Assembly: GCA_946406115.1 (NCBI GenBank)
Contig: OX291540.1
Coordinates: 8,118,563-8,182,562, forward strand
DNA from: Apoda limacodes
Lineage: Eukaryota; Arthropoda; Insecta; Lepidoptera; Limacodidae
DNA length: 64,000 bases
Reading direction: 5' to 3'
Positions 25,001 through 36,275 of this stretch are shown piece by piece (positions within the stretch are counted from its first letter, which is position 1; each line of letters begins with the position of its first letter). The translations under genes and the position numbers were made by a program. Below the pieces are notes generated by a model, which saw only the letters and a program-made list of their open reading frames with translations, was not told the DNA's origin and searched no databases.

Positions 25001-26395
25001 TTTATATTACTCAATAAAGCTTTTCGGCTTCTATTTTATTAAATGCTACTGTATTATTGATCGCGTCAATTTTGGAGAAGTATTTTCAGATAAATTTATT
25101 CTCTTCGGAAACCTATGATCTTTTATAGGATTTCGTAGTCCAGTGGCAAAAACAGATCCGTTATAGTTTCGTCATGGCATAGCATAGCAGGTCGAAAATC
25201 AATATAACTTTTTAACGAAAACTGATAATATAATATATGTATGTTTAAGTTTTTTAGATATCCGCAACGCGCAAACCAAAGCGGTCAGCTTGCGAGCGCG
25301 GTCAGAATAAGTTACTGTACTTGTGATTTTCGCTTTGAGTTTAAACCAAAGGTGTCATAGAACAGGAACTTAAGTTATATATATATTTATATAATTAACT
25401 GGAATTATGAAGGGGTAAACCCATCTAGTTCTATCATCAATTATATTTGGGAACGTGCTCAGCTTTCCATTTTTAAAATAAACTCATACTGGTCTTTTTA
25501 CGGAAAGGGGAATGTAATGAAATTACAAGGAGAAGCCGCCTTCACTGATGAAGAAACAAGGACTATATTAGATAAGAGTTTTGTTTGCTTATATTTTTTA
25601 AGCAATAATTTAAAATTTGGCTTTGAAAAAGGCCAATGTTGAAAATGTCTGCAATTGTCCAAAATGACGCTAACGTTGAATAGGTAAGATAAATTGAATA
25701 CCTGATTTATTAATTAACACTATAGTGTAAAAACGTAAGTGATTATATTAACTTTGAGTGTGGAAGCGGTAATTTCTAAACCAAAGTTTTAAGAACTTGA
25801 ATCTAATACAAATTAGGTTCTGAAATCAACTGCAAACCGCATCCGTATTGGTTCATTCAAATTCATCAACATTCAAATATTTTTAAAACTGTTATATTAA
25901 ATTGTTTTTATGGGCGTGATTATTTTTTTTATTTTTGCCAAAAAACTAATTTAAAAAGTAAAAAGATTAGAAATGATATATATTAAAATTATTAAAGGAT
26001 CTTCTATTGTTGTACTTATATATATTTTTTTAAAGATGTTTTTCTCAAAATCAAAAAAGAATAATACCAAACAATCTTTATTCCTTTACACAATAATACA
26101 TACTTACTTTCGTCTTTTATTTCGTCACGGGTCCTATAAATATCGATTATAGAGGTATCATAAGTCCCCATTGAGGCGTCCGGGGCCAACGACTCTCGTG
26201 CCATACGCCGACTGACCCCTTAATGCTACTTATTGGTTACTCATTGAAAGTGCATGAGTCGTCATGTCATTCGGACCAGAACAAACTGTATTCAAAGAAA
26301 TTTTTAACAATCAAAGGAACGAAGGAAGTTTGTTGACTTTAAAGTAAGATTGACTAACAATTTGTTAAGTACTCGAAGCAAATAATACCTTAAAC
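22100..26395. other. stretch without a recognisable gene
   Basis: No gene. 22735-22870 is CpG-rich (several GCG/CGC and a GCATGCG) with a B-box-like GGTTCGACTCCCGC on the minus strand, but no A box, so it may be a decayed SINE. 23378-23572 holds an anonymous 64-codon frame and an inverted repeat. A B-box-like GGTTCGATTC at about 24872 lacks an A box. 25262-25310 is another CpG-richer patch. Confidence 0.5.
23426..23460. repeat. inverted repeat GTTCCATATT / AATATGGAAC
   Basis: Perfect 10-bp arms (23426-23435 and 23451-23460) are separated by 15 bases. The arm sequence belongs to a motif seen at many places in this window (for example 14644-14663 and 46775-46797). No ORF function is implied. 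Confidence 0.55.
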
Positions 26396-26590
26396 CTTGG
26401 TCGGTGGTGGCCCAGGGGTTTTGATTTTACATCGTGTCCTGAGTGGCGGAGGTTCGAACCCGGCGTGTAATAGTCAGTATTTATCTTAATTTCTCAAGTA
26501 GCTAGGTACATTTACTAAAGACTTTCTGGTGATGGACAATAGCATGAGGAAACCATTATATACGTCAAAGTATTACGTAGAAATAGATAT
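26396..26590 (+). mobile_element. tRNA-derived SINE
   Basis: An A box (TGGCCCAGGGG, 26408-26418) and a B box (GGTTCGAACCC, 26451-26461) lie at tRNA-like spacing, followed by CGG. The body contains TTTCTGGTGATGGACAA and GCATGAGGAAACC, a phrase I associate with lepidopteran SINE bodies (usually CATCGTGAGGAAACC). There is no acceptor-stem pairing, so it is a retroposon and not a tRNA gene. The 3' end is decayed and the boundary is approximate. Confidence 0.75.
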
Positions 26591-29484
26591 ATAATTACCT
26601 AAAGAAATACCTTAAAGTTCAATTTTATTGTACGTTCATCTGTTTTTTCTAAATTTTTTACTTAGATACTTATGACTTTGATAATAAATAGCATTCTGAA
26701 GCATAGTAAGTAGTTCTGCCAATTCACAAAACAAAAACAAAAAAAACAAGAAGACTAACAGTAAAACAATTTATTACTAACGTATAGGTATGTGAACTGC
26801 AAAGATCAAACACTTAGCACCAGTCTACCACCACTATCTCCGATGTTTACCACCTTAACAGACTAGAATAGTCCTTTTTACTGTCGATTCGCTTAATGTA
26901 ATAGAAAGAGTGATCGGTCCTATTGTTGAAAAGATGGATAAATAATGAATATAAACTGTAGAGTTGTAGATAATGTCCGTATAGAAGTCCTCCTACGCGC
27001 ATCGAAACAAAACAGATTGCGGAGTTACACAAAACATCATTAAATTCAATATTTCGTTTAAAAAGCATTCCACATATCTTGACCATTAATCACTAAAACT
27101 ACCGACCTTCAAGAACATTGGAATAAAATCGGCAATCGAAATAAAGCACTTAAAACGAAACGTCATTATCGCACAACATAAATAAAAAAAAATGAAATCG
27201 AACGCAAAAATTGAATATCGGAGTCGATTTAAAGCAGAATACGAATTTTAAAAATACGAGCGCGGTCGAACGGCATTAATTAAAAATTCTCGGTAGAATA
27301 TTCAAAAATAGAATTCGCATTCGATCGTTCTCCTTGTACGGACGAAGTTTGAATTTGGAAGGAACAAAAGAAGGAGAACGCGGGAGCAACCCTTTTAGCG
27401 CTGATAATCTGTTCTTTGGCCGTGTACTATTTTTTTTATTTTTATTTGTTGTCACTTTTTTGTCTGAATCGAGATGTGTGCAACATTCTTTACTTGATAC
27501 GATGCTTTTTAACATTTCTTCGTAATTTATTTGACAAGTCTGTGAGAAGGATTTCCATTAAGTTTTGGTCAATACTATGATTTATTTCATTAGGAACATT
27601 GTCTATAGAGTTGTAAGTAAAGTTGTTAAAAAATTATGCGAGTAAGGAAGTACCTATGCAGTCACAAAAAATTTTACTCTTTAATTTTTTCTAATGCTCA
27701 ATAATCTAGTTCAGAGTAACAAACAGCTCTGTGCGATGTAGACCCGTCTGTTATCTCCAGGTTTTCTGGATAGTCAGGATATGGTTTTAGGACTAAATCT
27801 GTCCGATAATAGGTAAGTACACTGTGTACATTAAGTTTTTACAAAATTTGCATGTTTTAATTTTACAATCATGTAATATTTTTTTATTTATGATAATTAG
27901 GGTTTCACGTTTCATAACGTGTAGTGAGCATAAAAATAACCATGAATCACATTTCAAGCCAGAAATTGATTCACACCAACAAAAAAAACTGGTTCTACGT
28001 TTGAATTGGTTTAAAATATAAAAATTTAAAAATAGAACGCAATCCTTCCGCCCTCGGTCGGGCGGTTAGTGCTTTACATGAAATATTATTTTATGGAATC
28101 AACATCTGCGGCTGCGCGCATGTGTGGGTTAGCATTTGAACAAGCGAGCTGTGTGAGTGTGCGTAAGTATTATCCCAACGTGAGGGACGGCTTTATGTAC
28201 ATGAGAGAAATTACTTAAAATTACGTTTCAAGTGGATGGGAATGTTTTCAGATCTGTTTAATGTTAATGGGATTTATTTTGTACACTTGCATTAACTTTA
28301 TGTTTTACATTAATGATGCTGTCCAGTACAAGAAATACAAGATTTTAAGGTTTGTAAGAAAAGTTTCAAGTTGAATTGTAAATACACAACTGTCAAAATT
28401 TCAGTTTTCAGTAGTTTTCATTTAGTTTTAAATTGAACTTGTAATCATATCTATAGACAGATTATATGTTATTATTGCCTTAAAATCTTTAAACAAATTT
28501 AATGCAAATAAATATAATTTTTAAATTAATAGACTTAAATATCTTCTAAGTACCTATCTGCTTGTATGTACCTAATATTGTTATTAAATAAATAATTAAA
28601 ATATTGTAGGTACCTAATTCTATAGGTTGACATGAAGGTATGTAAATAAAACTTAAACTTTTATTATATTTCGGTAGAAGCACATTTTTGAAATTGGCTT
28701 TGTTGAAATAGGAAATCATAAATGAATATTGACGGCACAAGTGGACGTCAGGAATCCTCTAAACTCAAATTTCCTAAGGCTGAAGTTAAGTTAATAACAA
28801 TAAAAATAATACTTTATTTAATACTTCTCGCATAATGAAATTCATTTTACAATCCGCCCGAATCGTCAAATCACTCGTCGTGGGTTCATTTTTTAAAATT
28901 GGAACTAAAATAGAAACCCTTTCATTTTTAAATTGCTTTCGTCATGGCGTCCCTTTGCCACTATTCTACACAATGCAACAACAAAACCTGTTTTTTAACT
29001 TTTTTAAAAACAAAGTAACTTTGGAACTCAGTTAGTTTATTTTTCTGAAAATCAACGAAGTAAGTATGATAAATAAGTAAAATGCAAATAAGTACAGCGG
29101 ACCACACGCTTAAGTATCATTATGGGATTTTGAACCATTTGAAGTTTTTATTATTTTATTATTATTAAGTAACCATTATTATTATTTCGTTAAACATCCA
29201 TTCGTTAATTACCCTGTTTAGGTAATTTTATTGGCTAGATATTGTATTATAAAATAATATATAAATAAGTAAATCTGAAATTTAAACGGGTTAATTTTAA
29301 AATGCTGCAAGTAATTGGTTTAACTTCGATAAACGTCGAGATTCCAGAATTTAAATCGATTGCCAAAATTTTTAAAACTAGTACAAAATTGTTTTTAAGT
29401 ATCTTTTATGCTTCTAGTTATTTTTATTACATTCAAGTACAAAAACAATTATTTGCCGGATTTTAAAACATAGTTAGGCTGTAC
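26591..29484. other. stretch without a recognisable gene
   Basis: No recognisable gene. 27240-27420 is a slightly GC-richer patch with frames open on both strands. 28040-28220 is CpG-rich, has a perfect hairpin (listed separately), and contains a 41-codon frame at 28093-28218 with an internal GTAAGT. I cannot identify it. Confidence 0.5.
28048..28065. repeat. GC hairpin CCGCCC-TCGGTC-GGGCGG
   Basis: A perfect 6-bp all-G/C stem with a 6-base loop in otherwise AT-rich DNA. No T run follows, so it is not a canonical bacterial-type terminator. It lies at the start of a CpG-rich islet. Confidence 0.5.
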
Positions 29485-29655
29485 CAGGGTTGCCAGACGG
29501 TTCGAATTTTTAATATTGGCTACAATAGTTACATAAGTCATATTAATTGTTTTCTAACGACAGTAAAAAAAAACAATGTTTTAGTTTTCCTAACATGTCC
29601 TGCTTTCATACTATAAATGCCGCTTTGTCAGATAAAAAAATCTGGCGCAACAGTG
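29485..29655. mobile_element. short hAT-like MITE (171 bp)
   Basis: The left end reads CAGGGTTGCCAGAC. The right end read inward is CACTGTTGCGCCAGAT, so the ends agree as CA..GTTGC(G)CCAGA. This is a hAT-style terminus. There is no coding capacity. The neighbouring 8-mers (29477-29484 and 29656-29663) match at only half their positions, so the target duplication has decayed or the ends are slightly off. Confidence 0.5.
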
Positions 29656-31107
29656 GTTTGTGTGTAGGATATCAATTAAATAAAAACGAGAATAATATTT
29701 TTTATCATATAATATAAAATTGACAACTAGTTAAACATGCAAAAAGTTTTTTTCTTATTAAACTACACAACCGTGACACCTGTTTTGTAATTGTCTGAAG
29801 CTAAAAAACAAAAGGAAACTATTTCGTTTACAGTAAATGAAAAACGCTTTCCTGAAACAATAAAATCGTGCAACAGATCGGAGGTGGAAGTACTATTAGG
29901 TGTCTTAAATGCAAAATCAGTCGGGCTGGTTACTCGAACATAGTAGGAGTTAAATTGTTTTTTTCTTATTCATATTGCTTTATGAAACATTCATTTATAA
30001 CTTTATTAGATACATAACAAAGATTAAGGTAGGTATTATTTTTATATTATTTGTAACGGGTTACTTTATTTTAAAGGCTTTTGATTAAATCCTTTTTACT
30101 TCTATCATAGTTTTCCCCAATGATTTAAAATGTTGTCCAAAGATCCACACTCGTCATTGTCGGCCGCTCAGCTGTGTTAGTTTTGGGATTACAATTTTTT
30201 TTCTACCAACCCTCGCTTTTTAAATTTAACTCTTTTCTCTATTTTAATATTTCGGGAACAATTTTTAAGCTTGGGGCGAGGGTTATGTGGGTGTTTTAGT
30301 ACACATAATACAATGGGTTATATTTTTGTCCGTATTTCGGCTCTCACTTTATGCGGGCGGCGTTCGTTGAATTAATTTTTTGAATTGATTGAATAGTGTT
30401 TTACGAAATGATTGAAAGGGTTGTCAGTTTTTTAACTACCTTCTTTAGAGTATTTTGAATCTGATATTTACATATAAAATAATATAAAGATCAATGCGAT
30501 ACGTATACAATAGATATTGCAAAATAAATATGATCAATATATACCTATTAATTAGGGGTTGCAATAACGGTACAGAGTAGCTAAACAAAATTCCCGGTAC
30601 TGAGTTAGGTACCGGGAGAACCGGGAAATTCAGTACTATTTTCGTACTTAAAATTTTTCATTTGTTTTTTTTGTGAATAATGACAAACTCGCAACCTAAG
30701 GTTCGGTTTATAAAGTTTAAATAAAAAAAAATGTACAGTTACTTATATTTATCTCATTAAATAAATAAACTACAGTTGTAATGTCGGTTTCAGGGCAGCA
30801 CCATGCTTAGTTCTTCCCAGTGTCCTATCACAACCAATGACAATTGGTCCTATTGACACTTACAGCATACAAAGGTCTAGGTATAGGGATTTGCTTCCGC
30901 GAGTCTCTTATAAACAACATAATTACCGTCGATAGCGAATCAACAAGGGTAACCTACCGTGTACTCAAAATGACTAGTAAATTACACTGACGGTTACCAT
31001 TGAGTTTAACTTATTGTGTTTACTTACAGGAATAAAACTAGTCTTGTTGGAATAACAGTGTTGTTTACCAAAAACAAGTAAAATTTATTGGAATGAAATA
31101 ACGTAAC
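29656..31107. other. stretch without a recognisable gene
   Basis: No gene. 30555-30640 contains repeated ACCGGGA/GGTACCGGG words and resembles a decayed short repeat, but clear ends are not found. The remainder is AT-rich. Confidence 0.5.
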
Positions 31108-31333
31108 ACGCTTACAATAAGCGTTTACACCGATAGGTTCTGATGAACATCTATGATGCGAAGCGTACGATTGAGCAGGTTCGTGTACCTGGTAGATGGG
31201 CTGCGGTGGAAGGTGCGTCAATTTTGTTCAGCTCATGGACAAAAGACACTGTGAAGCGGCAGTAAACGGGAATTCACCGCCAGGCAAGGATTTATGCCTG
31301 GAGAACGCCTTGGTCTATTTCAGTTGCGATTAG
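31108..31333 (+). other. GC-rich, protein-like segment of unknown origin
   Basis: It opens with a perfect hairpin ACGCTTA-CAA-TAAGCGT (31108-31124). A 45-codon frame at 31196-31333 follows, rich in Cys, Gly and Asp/Glu and with an internal SPPGKDLCLENAL, quite unlike the Phe/Lys/Ile-rich chance frames nearby. A second hairpin CCAGGCA...TGCCTGG lies within it. GC content stays raised to about 31410. I suspect a dispersed repeat or a decayed coding relic, but I cannot name it. Confidence 0.35.
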
Positions 31334-31997
31334 GTTTGTATATATCCGAACTATCGAAGAAACTTCAATAGCGCGATGTAGGACGCGTGACGTCAACCTT
31401 GATTCGTAGCAGTACAATATGATGTTTGTTATTAGTAAACTTTACTAATTCTTAAAAAGGTGTTTGTAAACGTTAATTGGCCTTCACTGTAATGACAAGT
31501 AGTGTTTTATCTTCCCACTTTAATAAAACTTTTTGTAATCTTAAGTAAGCTTTATATGTTGATATTAATACCCTAATCATAAATTCGAGGAAAGTTTTAT
31601 AGTATTTGTAAAATTCTGTAATCCGAAGTACAAATTATTATTTTCGGAAAGTAATAAACTATGTTGTAGTTATTAGTTTATGAAATTAATAAAATGTACT
31701 TAAAATTATACTGTTTTGTAATTGCTAGAAAAAAAATATTTAAAATTAATTAAATTTAGTATTAACGCATTTTAATAAACAGGTTTTTAATTCGAACAAT
31801 ATCTTTTCTCTCTGTGCATGCGCCATTTTTAATTTAGTTAACTTGTTCTTGTATTTTTTAGGTGTCGTAGATCTTGGCGAACGTAATATCTCGATGAAAT
31901 TAAGTCCATTCTCATAAAGGCGAAGTCAAGTGTACTCTTAACTGTCGAACTCGTATGAAAGCATTGATGCGTAGGATACATGAATAAAAATAAGTAT
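31334..31997. other. stretch without a recognisable gene
   Basis: 31334-31420 continues the GC-rich segment to its left. 31420-31850 is AT-rich and empty. 31860-31997 is more complex and may be the upstream, unreadable part of the LINE relic that follows. Confidence 0.4.
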
Positions 31998-32060
31998 GCC
32001 ACCCAGGATCGTAGAAAGTCCTTGGTCTCTGCCCACCCCTCTGGAAAACAAGCCTTATGA
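31998..32060 (+). pseudogene. LINE C-terminal tail relic
   Basis: The 20 codons before the TGA at 32058 begin Ala-Thr-Gln-Asp-Arg-Arg-Lys and end HPSGKQAL. The AxxDRxKW-like motif followed by a short polar tail and stop is the usual C-terminal end of insect non-LTR retrotransposon ORF2 proteins; here the Trp has been lost. An ATGTATGTA-type short repeat follows near 32098. Only the tail is readable and the reverse transcriptase domain is not recognisable upstream. Confidence 0.45.
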
Positions 32061-32786
32061 TATTTGAAGTAACTAGCAGAACAAAAAAAGAATGACTATG
32101 TATGTAAAATAAGTAAAGATAAATACAGGAAAACAGTATAGGTTAAACAAGATTGAATGACACAAGGAAATTCTCATTACGAGCACATTTTTTTTTTCAT
32201 TTAAAGGAAGCACGTACAACTTATTATCGATGTTTACCTACGAACTTCAGCCATCTCGTAAACTAAGCTCCAACATAAATTAAATAAAATAATGTCTATT
32301 AGGTCACAATGTGTCATCAAAAGTTCTACGCGTAGATCTACTAACTCGTAGGTATATAAAGAAAAACAATCTTGACTAAATTTATGATATTAGTGCGGTA
32401 AGTTGGTTATTACCAAAGAGTCCACGAATGTCGTGTTACCATAGTCACGAGTTTGTAAATACCAATTCCGCACGAATGTCATACAATGTTTTTCGACACC
32501 TTTGCAAGGAAACATTATAATTTATAGGTAATTAAATTAACTTTTTAATTTTACTGTTTTTAATAGCAAAAAATAAATAATACAGATAGGTCATAACTTT
32601 TAGAAATTAATAGTTAAATTTAAACAATTATTGAAATTTAGTGAAACTTGCTGCTTTAGAAGCATAACTGACTGACATTTTTAATTTCACACGTAATATG
32701 TTGAACGGGAGAATGAGGCGTAAAGAACTACATCTTTCGTCTCTTTTCCTTTCAGTATTAAAGTTAGTTAGTAAAGTATAGGCACG
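32061..32786. other. stretch without a recognisable gene
   Basis: No gene. It is AT-rich with scattered CACGA-containing words (32400-32490) that do not form an array. Confidence 0.6.
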
Positions 32787-32869
32787 GCGCCATACAACGG
32801 AGCGTGCGTTAAAACAGGTAGCTTTATGTGAGAGTACCTATTTTACCGCAATATTCGTTGTATGGTGCG
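32787..32869. repeat. 83-nt fold-back (hairpin) sequence
   Basis: The left arm (32788-32822) starts CGCCATACAACG and carries GCGTTAAAACAGGTAGC. The right arm, reverse-complemented (32833-32869), starts CGCACCATACAACG and carries GCGGTAAAATAGGTACT. The arms pair over about 34 positions with a few mismatches and leave a loop of about 10 bases. The size and shape fit either a tiny MITE relic or a microRNA-like precursor. No known microRNA seed was recognised. Confidence 0.6.
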
Positions 32870-33012
32870 TAATTCTGAATTTTCGAACAATGTATACAAG
32901 CTTCCTAAATACATTTTTTTGAGCAAATGTGTTAGAGAAGATATTCTTCAACATTATTGCTCATAAAACCGCATATACTACACCGTTTTCAGCATCTTAA
33001 TAGCGTCCGTTA

Positions 33013-33024
33013 CGCACTAGTGCG
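33013..33024. repeat. 12-bp palindrome CGCACTAGTGCG
   Basis: A perfect palindrome flanked by TTA and GTAA, giving a near-palindrome of 19 bases. It shares its ten-base core with the palindrome at 6432-6451. Confidence 0.55.
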
Positions 33025-36000
33025 GTAATAACAATTACAGCACAAGTGTCAGTTACTTTACAGTTTGTTTTTTTTTTTAATTTTAGTAAGGAGGAAATGC
33101 CTATGAACTTAGTTATTTTTTCCTAAACTAATTGTACAATTAAAAACAATACATTGATGGTAAAATCAACCCTTACCGAATTGACGTCGCGTAAAAAATT
33201 GTGGAACCGAAAAAAGGTTAAAGGAAGCGATCGCTTTAGAAGCAAAAAAATGGGGTGAGTGAACTTGGAAAGACATGTGGCTACCCTCAAGTTATTGGTT
33301 TTATTGTTATGATCAACATACATTGAACTGGAACACGTAACACATTCATAACTGGACGTTTAAATTTCATAGTGTGCAAGTAATGTAATGAAAAAAATAT
33401 TTCTAAAATGGTTGCTGTTAAATAAAATAAATTAAAGGAGCTAAAAGCTCATATTTCAAGTCATCATGGTTACATACCTTTGTTATATTTTTATATAAAA
33501 TTTATGAGAATAACTTATTTGAAGAACTGCTGTATTACGAAATTGTGCAATATTTTCGTGGTCCCAGTTCCTGAGAGAGCCATATGTAAAGCTATGGACC
33601 AGGCTACGCAATAAACAGCATAAGAATTATATGCGGTATGTATTGCAATAAATGAAGTTACCAAAGCAAATGGCCCTCCCTATTTGACGGGACGATGGCG
33701 TGAAAACTTAGGTGCGGTACCTACCTATAGAAAACTACCTAAACGTATCTAGTGGTCAATATTGATAGTTTTTACACATATCAGATATTGATTATACACA
33801 TACATATATTAAACCAATAGCTTAGTGAAGTCGTAGTTAAAAACTAGTTTACTTACTAGAAATTTGTTAACGATGTAATTAGATATTATTAAGAAAAATA
33901 ACAATAAATTGTAAATAAATAATTTCGAGCTAAACGCTCTGTCGATGATACAGTGCTTTACGAGCGACGAGCAAGTATCCATAAAAGCGGTGTTGTTGCT
34001 ACTTTATGGCTATACTACAATTAACACAACAGTTTCCAGCCAGTAATGTCTCTTAAATACTTGATTTGTCGGCTACACTGACTGCCACAGATTATATAGC
34101 AAGCATTTCCACTTCTATGTCCGCCGGAAGTTAACACAGACGTTTTTTGTTTATCTAGTGTTTACTTAAGTGGCATAAGGAATAAAATAAAACTTACTAA
34201 AAGATTTGGAGATTGCTGCTACACATTTTTTTTGTAAAAAATATAATTATTTAAGCATTTTCTTGCTGTTTAATAATTATTAGATAACCACCACATCGCT
34301 TTTAAAGTTTTGTTGTTTAATTTCAATAAAAGTTTTTCTACTATATTAATTTACAATAAAAGATATTTGTAAGGTGTGTTTAAGTTATATTTATTATAGT
34401 CTCGTATTAAATATGGTGACGCTTGTGTAGTTTTTAAAGTTATTGTTTCATTTGACAAGGTTATTCTTGATACTGTAATGATTCGACACAAAAAAACAAA
34501 AACCGTTGCAGATTTCGAAGACGAAAATAGCTCAATGTAGGTATCGAGACAAAAACATTTCAACGAGATTGAGCACTCAAATAAGGAACAAAAAATACGT
34601 TTGATTCGTTTTAAAATTTAAAAAATTGGAGCTGGCTAGCCGCATAGATACTTTTTTAAGAGATTGAAATCTAATGCAGCCAGATTGGTACATGCCAATA
34701 ATGCACAGATTAATAACAAATTTTACAATGCTTGTATCAATCTTATTAAGTCTTTGATTTGATTTTAATTTCTTGCATAACCCGATGTTAGATAATAACA
34801 GCTTTGATCCAGAATTCGCCTATTAGGTAGGTACAATGTTCTATCTGCTCCATAAATAATAAATGATTGCCATATATTTTTAACTTCGTATTCAATTAAT
34901 CTATCGGAAACAGGGTTAGTATTATAGTATCAAAATATCGGATATTTGATATTATTATATTTTATATATTTGATATTTATTAAAATCAAAAAACATTTTT
35001 TATAGTAAGTCTTCACTCACTTACTGACACTAACACTTTAATATAAGTGTCCTGTTTGTATAATATTAGTCGAATATCGAATTCATTTGAAGTAGATATG
35101 ATTTCCTACGTTTAAAATATAAATATCAATCTTGATATACTATATCCAGCATAAATATCAGTATACAGTTATGCTGAGTGGCTGCAAGCGCTGATTCAGC
35201 TAAGGCGTGAACATGCGTACTGCGGGATCTAGAAACGTAGGTATTCCGGGCTACGTTCGAAGACGCACGCGCGCCGACGACGTCTGGCTATCATCTATTT
35301 GCGGTGATAAGTTTTGTTGTTCTGCGACGCATCATTCGCGAATGTTACGTTATGTCCTGTATTCGTAATTAGTGGCATCGTACGTATGATTTATTAATTA
35401 GTGCTATTTGGGTTAAGATGTTCTCTATTTATTATTATTGCGTAAGTTGTAGAATTGGTAATTTGAATTATTTCCTAATATCCATAAGCACCATAAGTTC
35501 GTAGTTTAGGATGAAGAAAATTAGACGCTTGTGAAAAGCCAAAAGCGTGTCGTACAGTGTACACGCATTAAATTAGGAATCCGAACAATTATTGCGGATA
35601 TCTGAAATTCGTGTGAACTGATTTTTTTTTTAAATTAACTTTCGTCGAAAATATTCATAAAGTTTTATTGTTAACACGTTGTTTAAAACAAAAGGAGCAT
35701 AAGATTTTCAACTTTTAAAGTTATTTAATGCATGCATTCATTTTTGGAAATCTCCACATAGTTGGTGATAAAACTAAATGCATTTTTCACAAATTGCTTG
35801 CATTATAAAATAATGAATGAATGAAAAATGGTTATCGATATGGTATAAATTAAGTATTTTTAATATGTTGATTAAGCAACAATAAATCATGGTAAATAAA
35901 GGAAAAATAAAATCTAAAACGGCACAGTAGAAGCGATTCTTTATGAGACCTCAGCAGCAAGTAGTTTTTCATTTAAAATTATGACAAAAACCTATGCTAA

Positions 36001-36059
36001 AAATGTACAGGTGCAAAGGTAGGTAGTCTACATAATAAAAATAAATATATTGAAAAAAC
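33025..36059. other. stretch without a recognisable gene
   Basis: No gene. The frames at 33123-33323 and 34351-34563 (minus) are chance-like. 33545-33720 is somewhat GC-richer. 35160-35350 is a marked CpG-rich islet (for example CGCACGCGCGCCGACGACG) that could be promoter-like or a conserved regulatory element, but no TATA, initiator or ORF supports a call. Confidence 0.5.
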
Positions 36060-36275
36060 TAAAGAACAGTCTGCTGCCATGGTGCCACAGGGCCCTTGTA
36101 CGATTCTCGGTAAAGGGACAACTAATAATATGTAAGTTATCTCGCCTCTGGTTTGCACCAAGTATGGAGATAGGCTCACCACCTATCACGTTGGTGGGAC
36201 GGAATACCATCGGTGAAACGTGGATGTACGGACATACGTTCGTTATATCTCCGACCACCTCTGCGACGGTAAATG
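36060..36275 (-). repeat. lepidopteran LINE-associated repeat fragment (minus strand)
   Basis: Read on the minus strand it contains CCCACCAACGTGATAGGTGG followed by TGAGCCTATCTCCATA. I recognise this phrase (GTGATAGGTGGTGAGCC) as part of a repeat very frequent in lepidopteran genomes and associated with non-LTR elements. The frames open here on both strands (100, 76 and 61 codons) are by-products of the GC-richer repeat and not genes. An AT-rich, poly(A)-like end lies toward 36040. Confidence 0.6.

Noticed and set aside
26400..26470. Possible tRNA gene (perfect A and B boxes)
   Set aside because: Ends do not pair as an acceptor stem; followed by a SINE-type body.
30552..30700. Possible short hAT-like element starting TAGGGGTTGCAA
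   Set aside because: The putative right end (GCAACCTAAGG) pairs poorly and no target duplication is visible.
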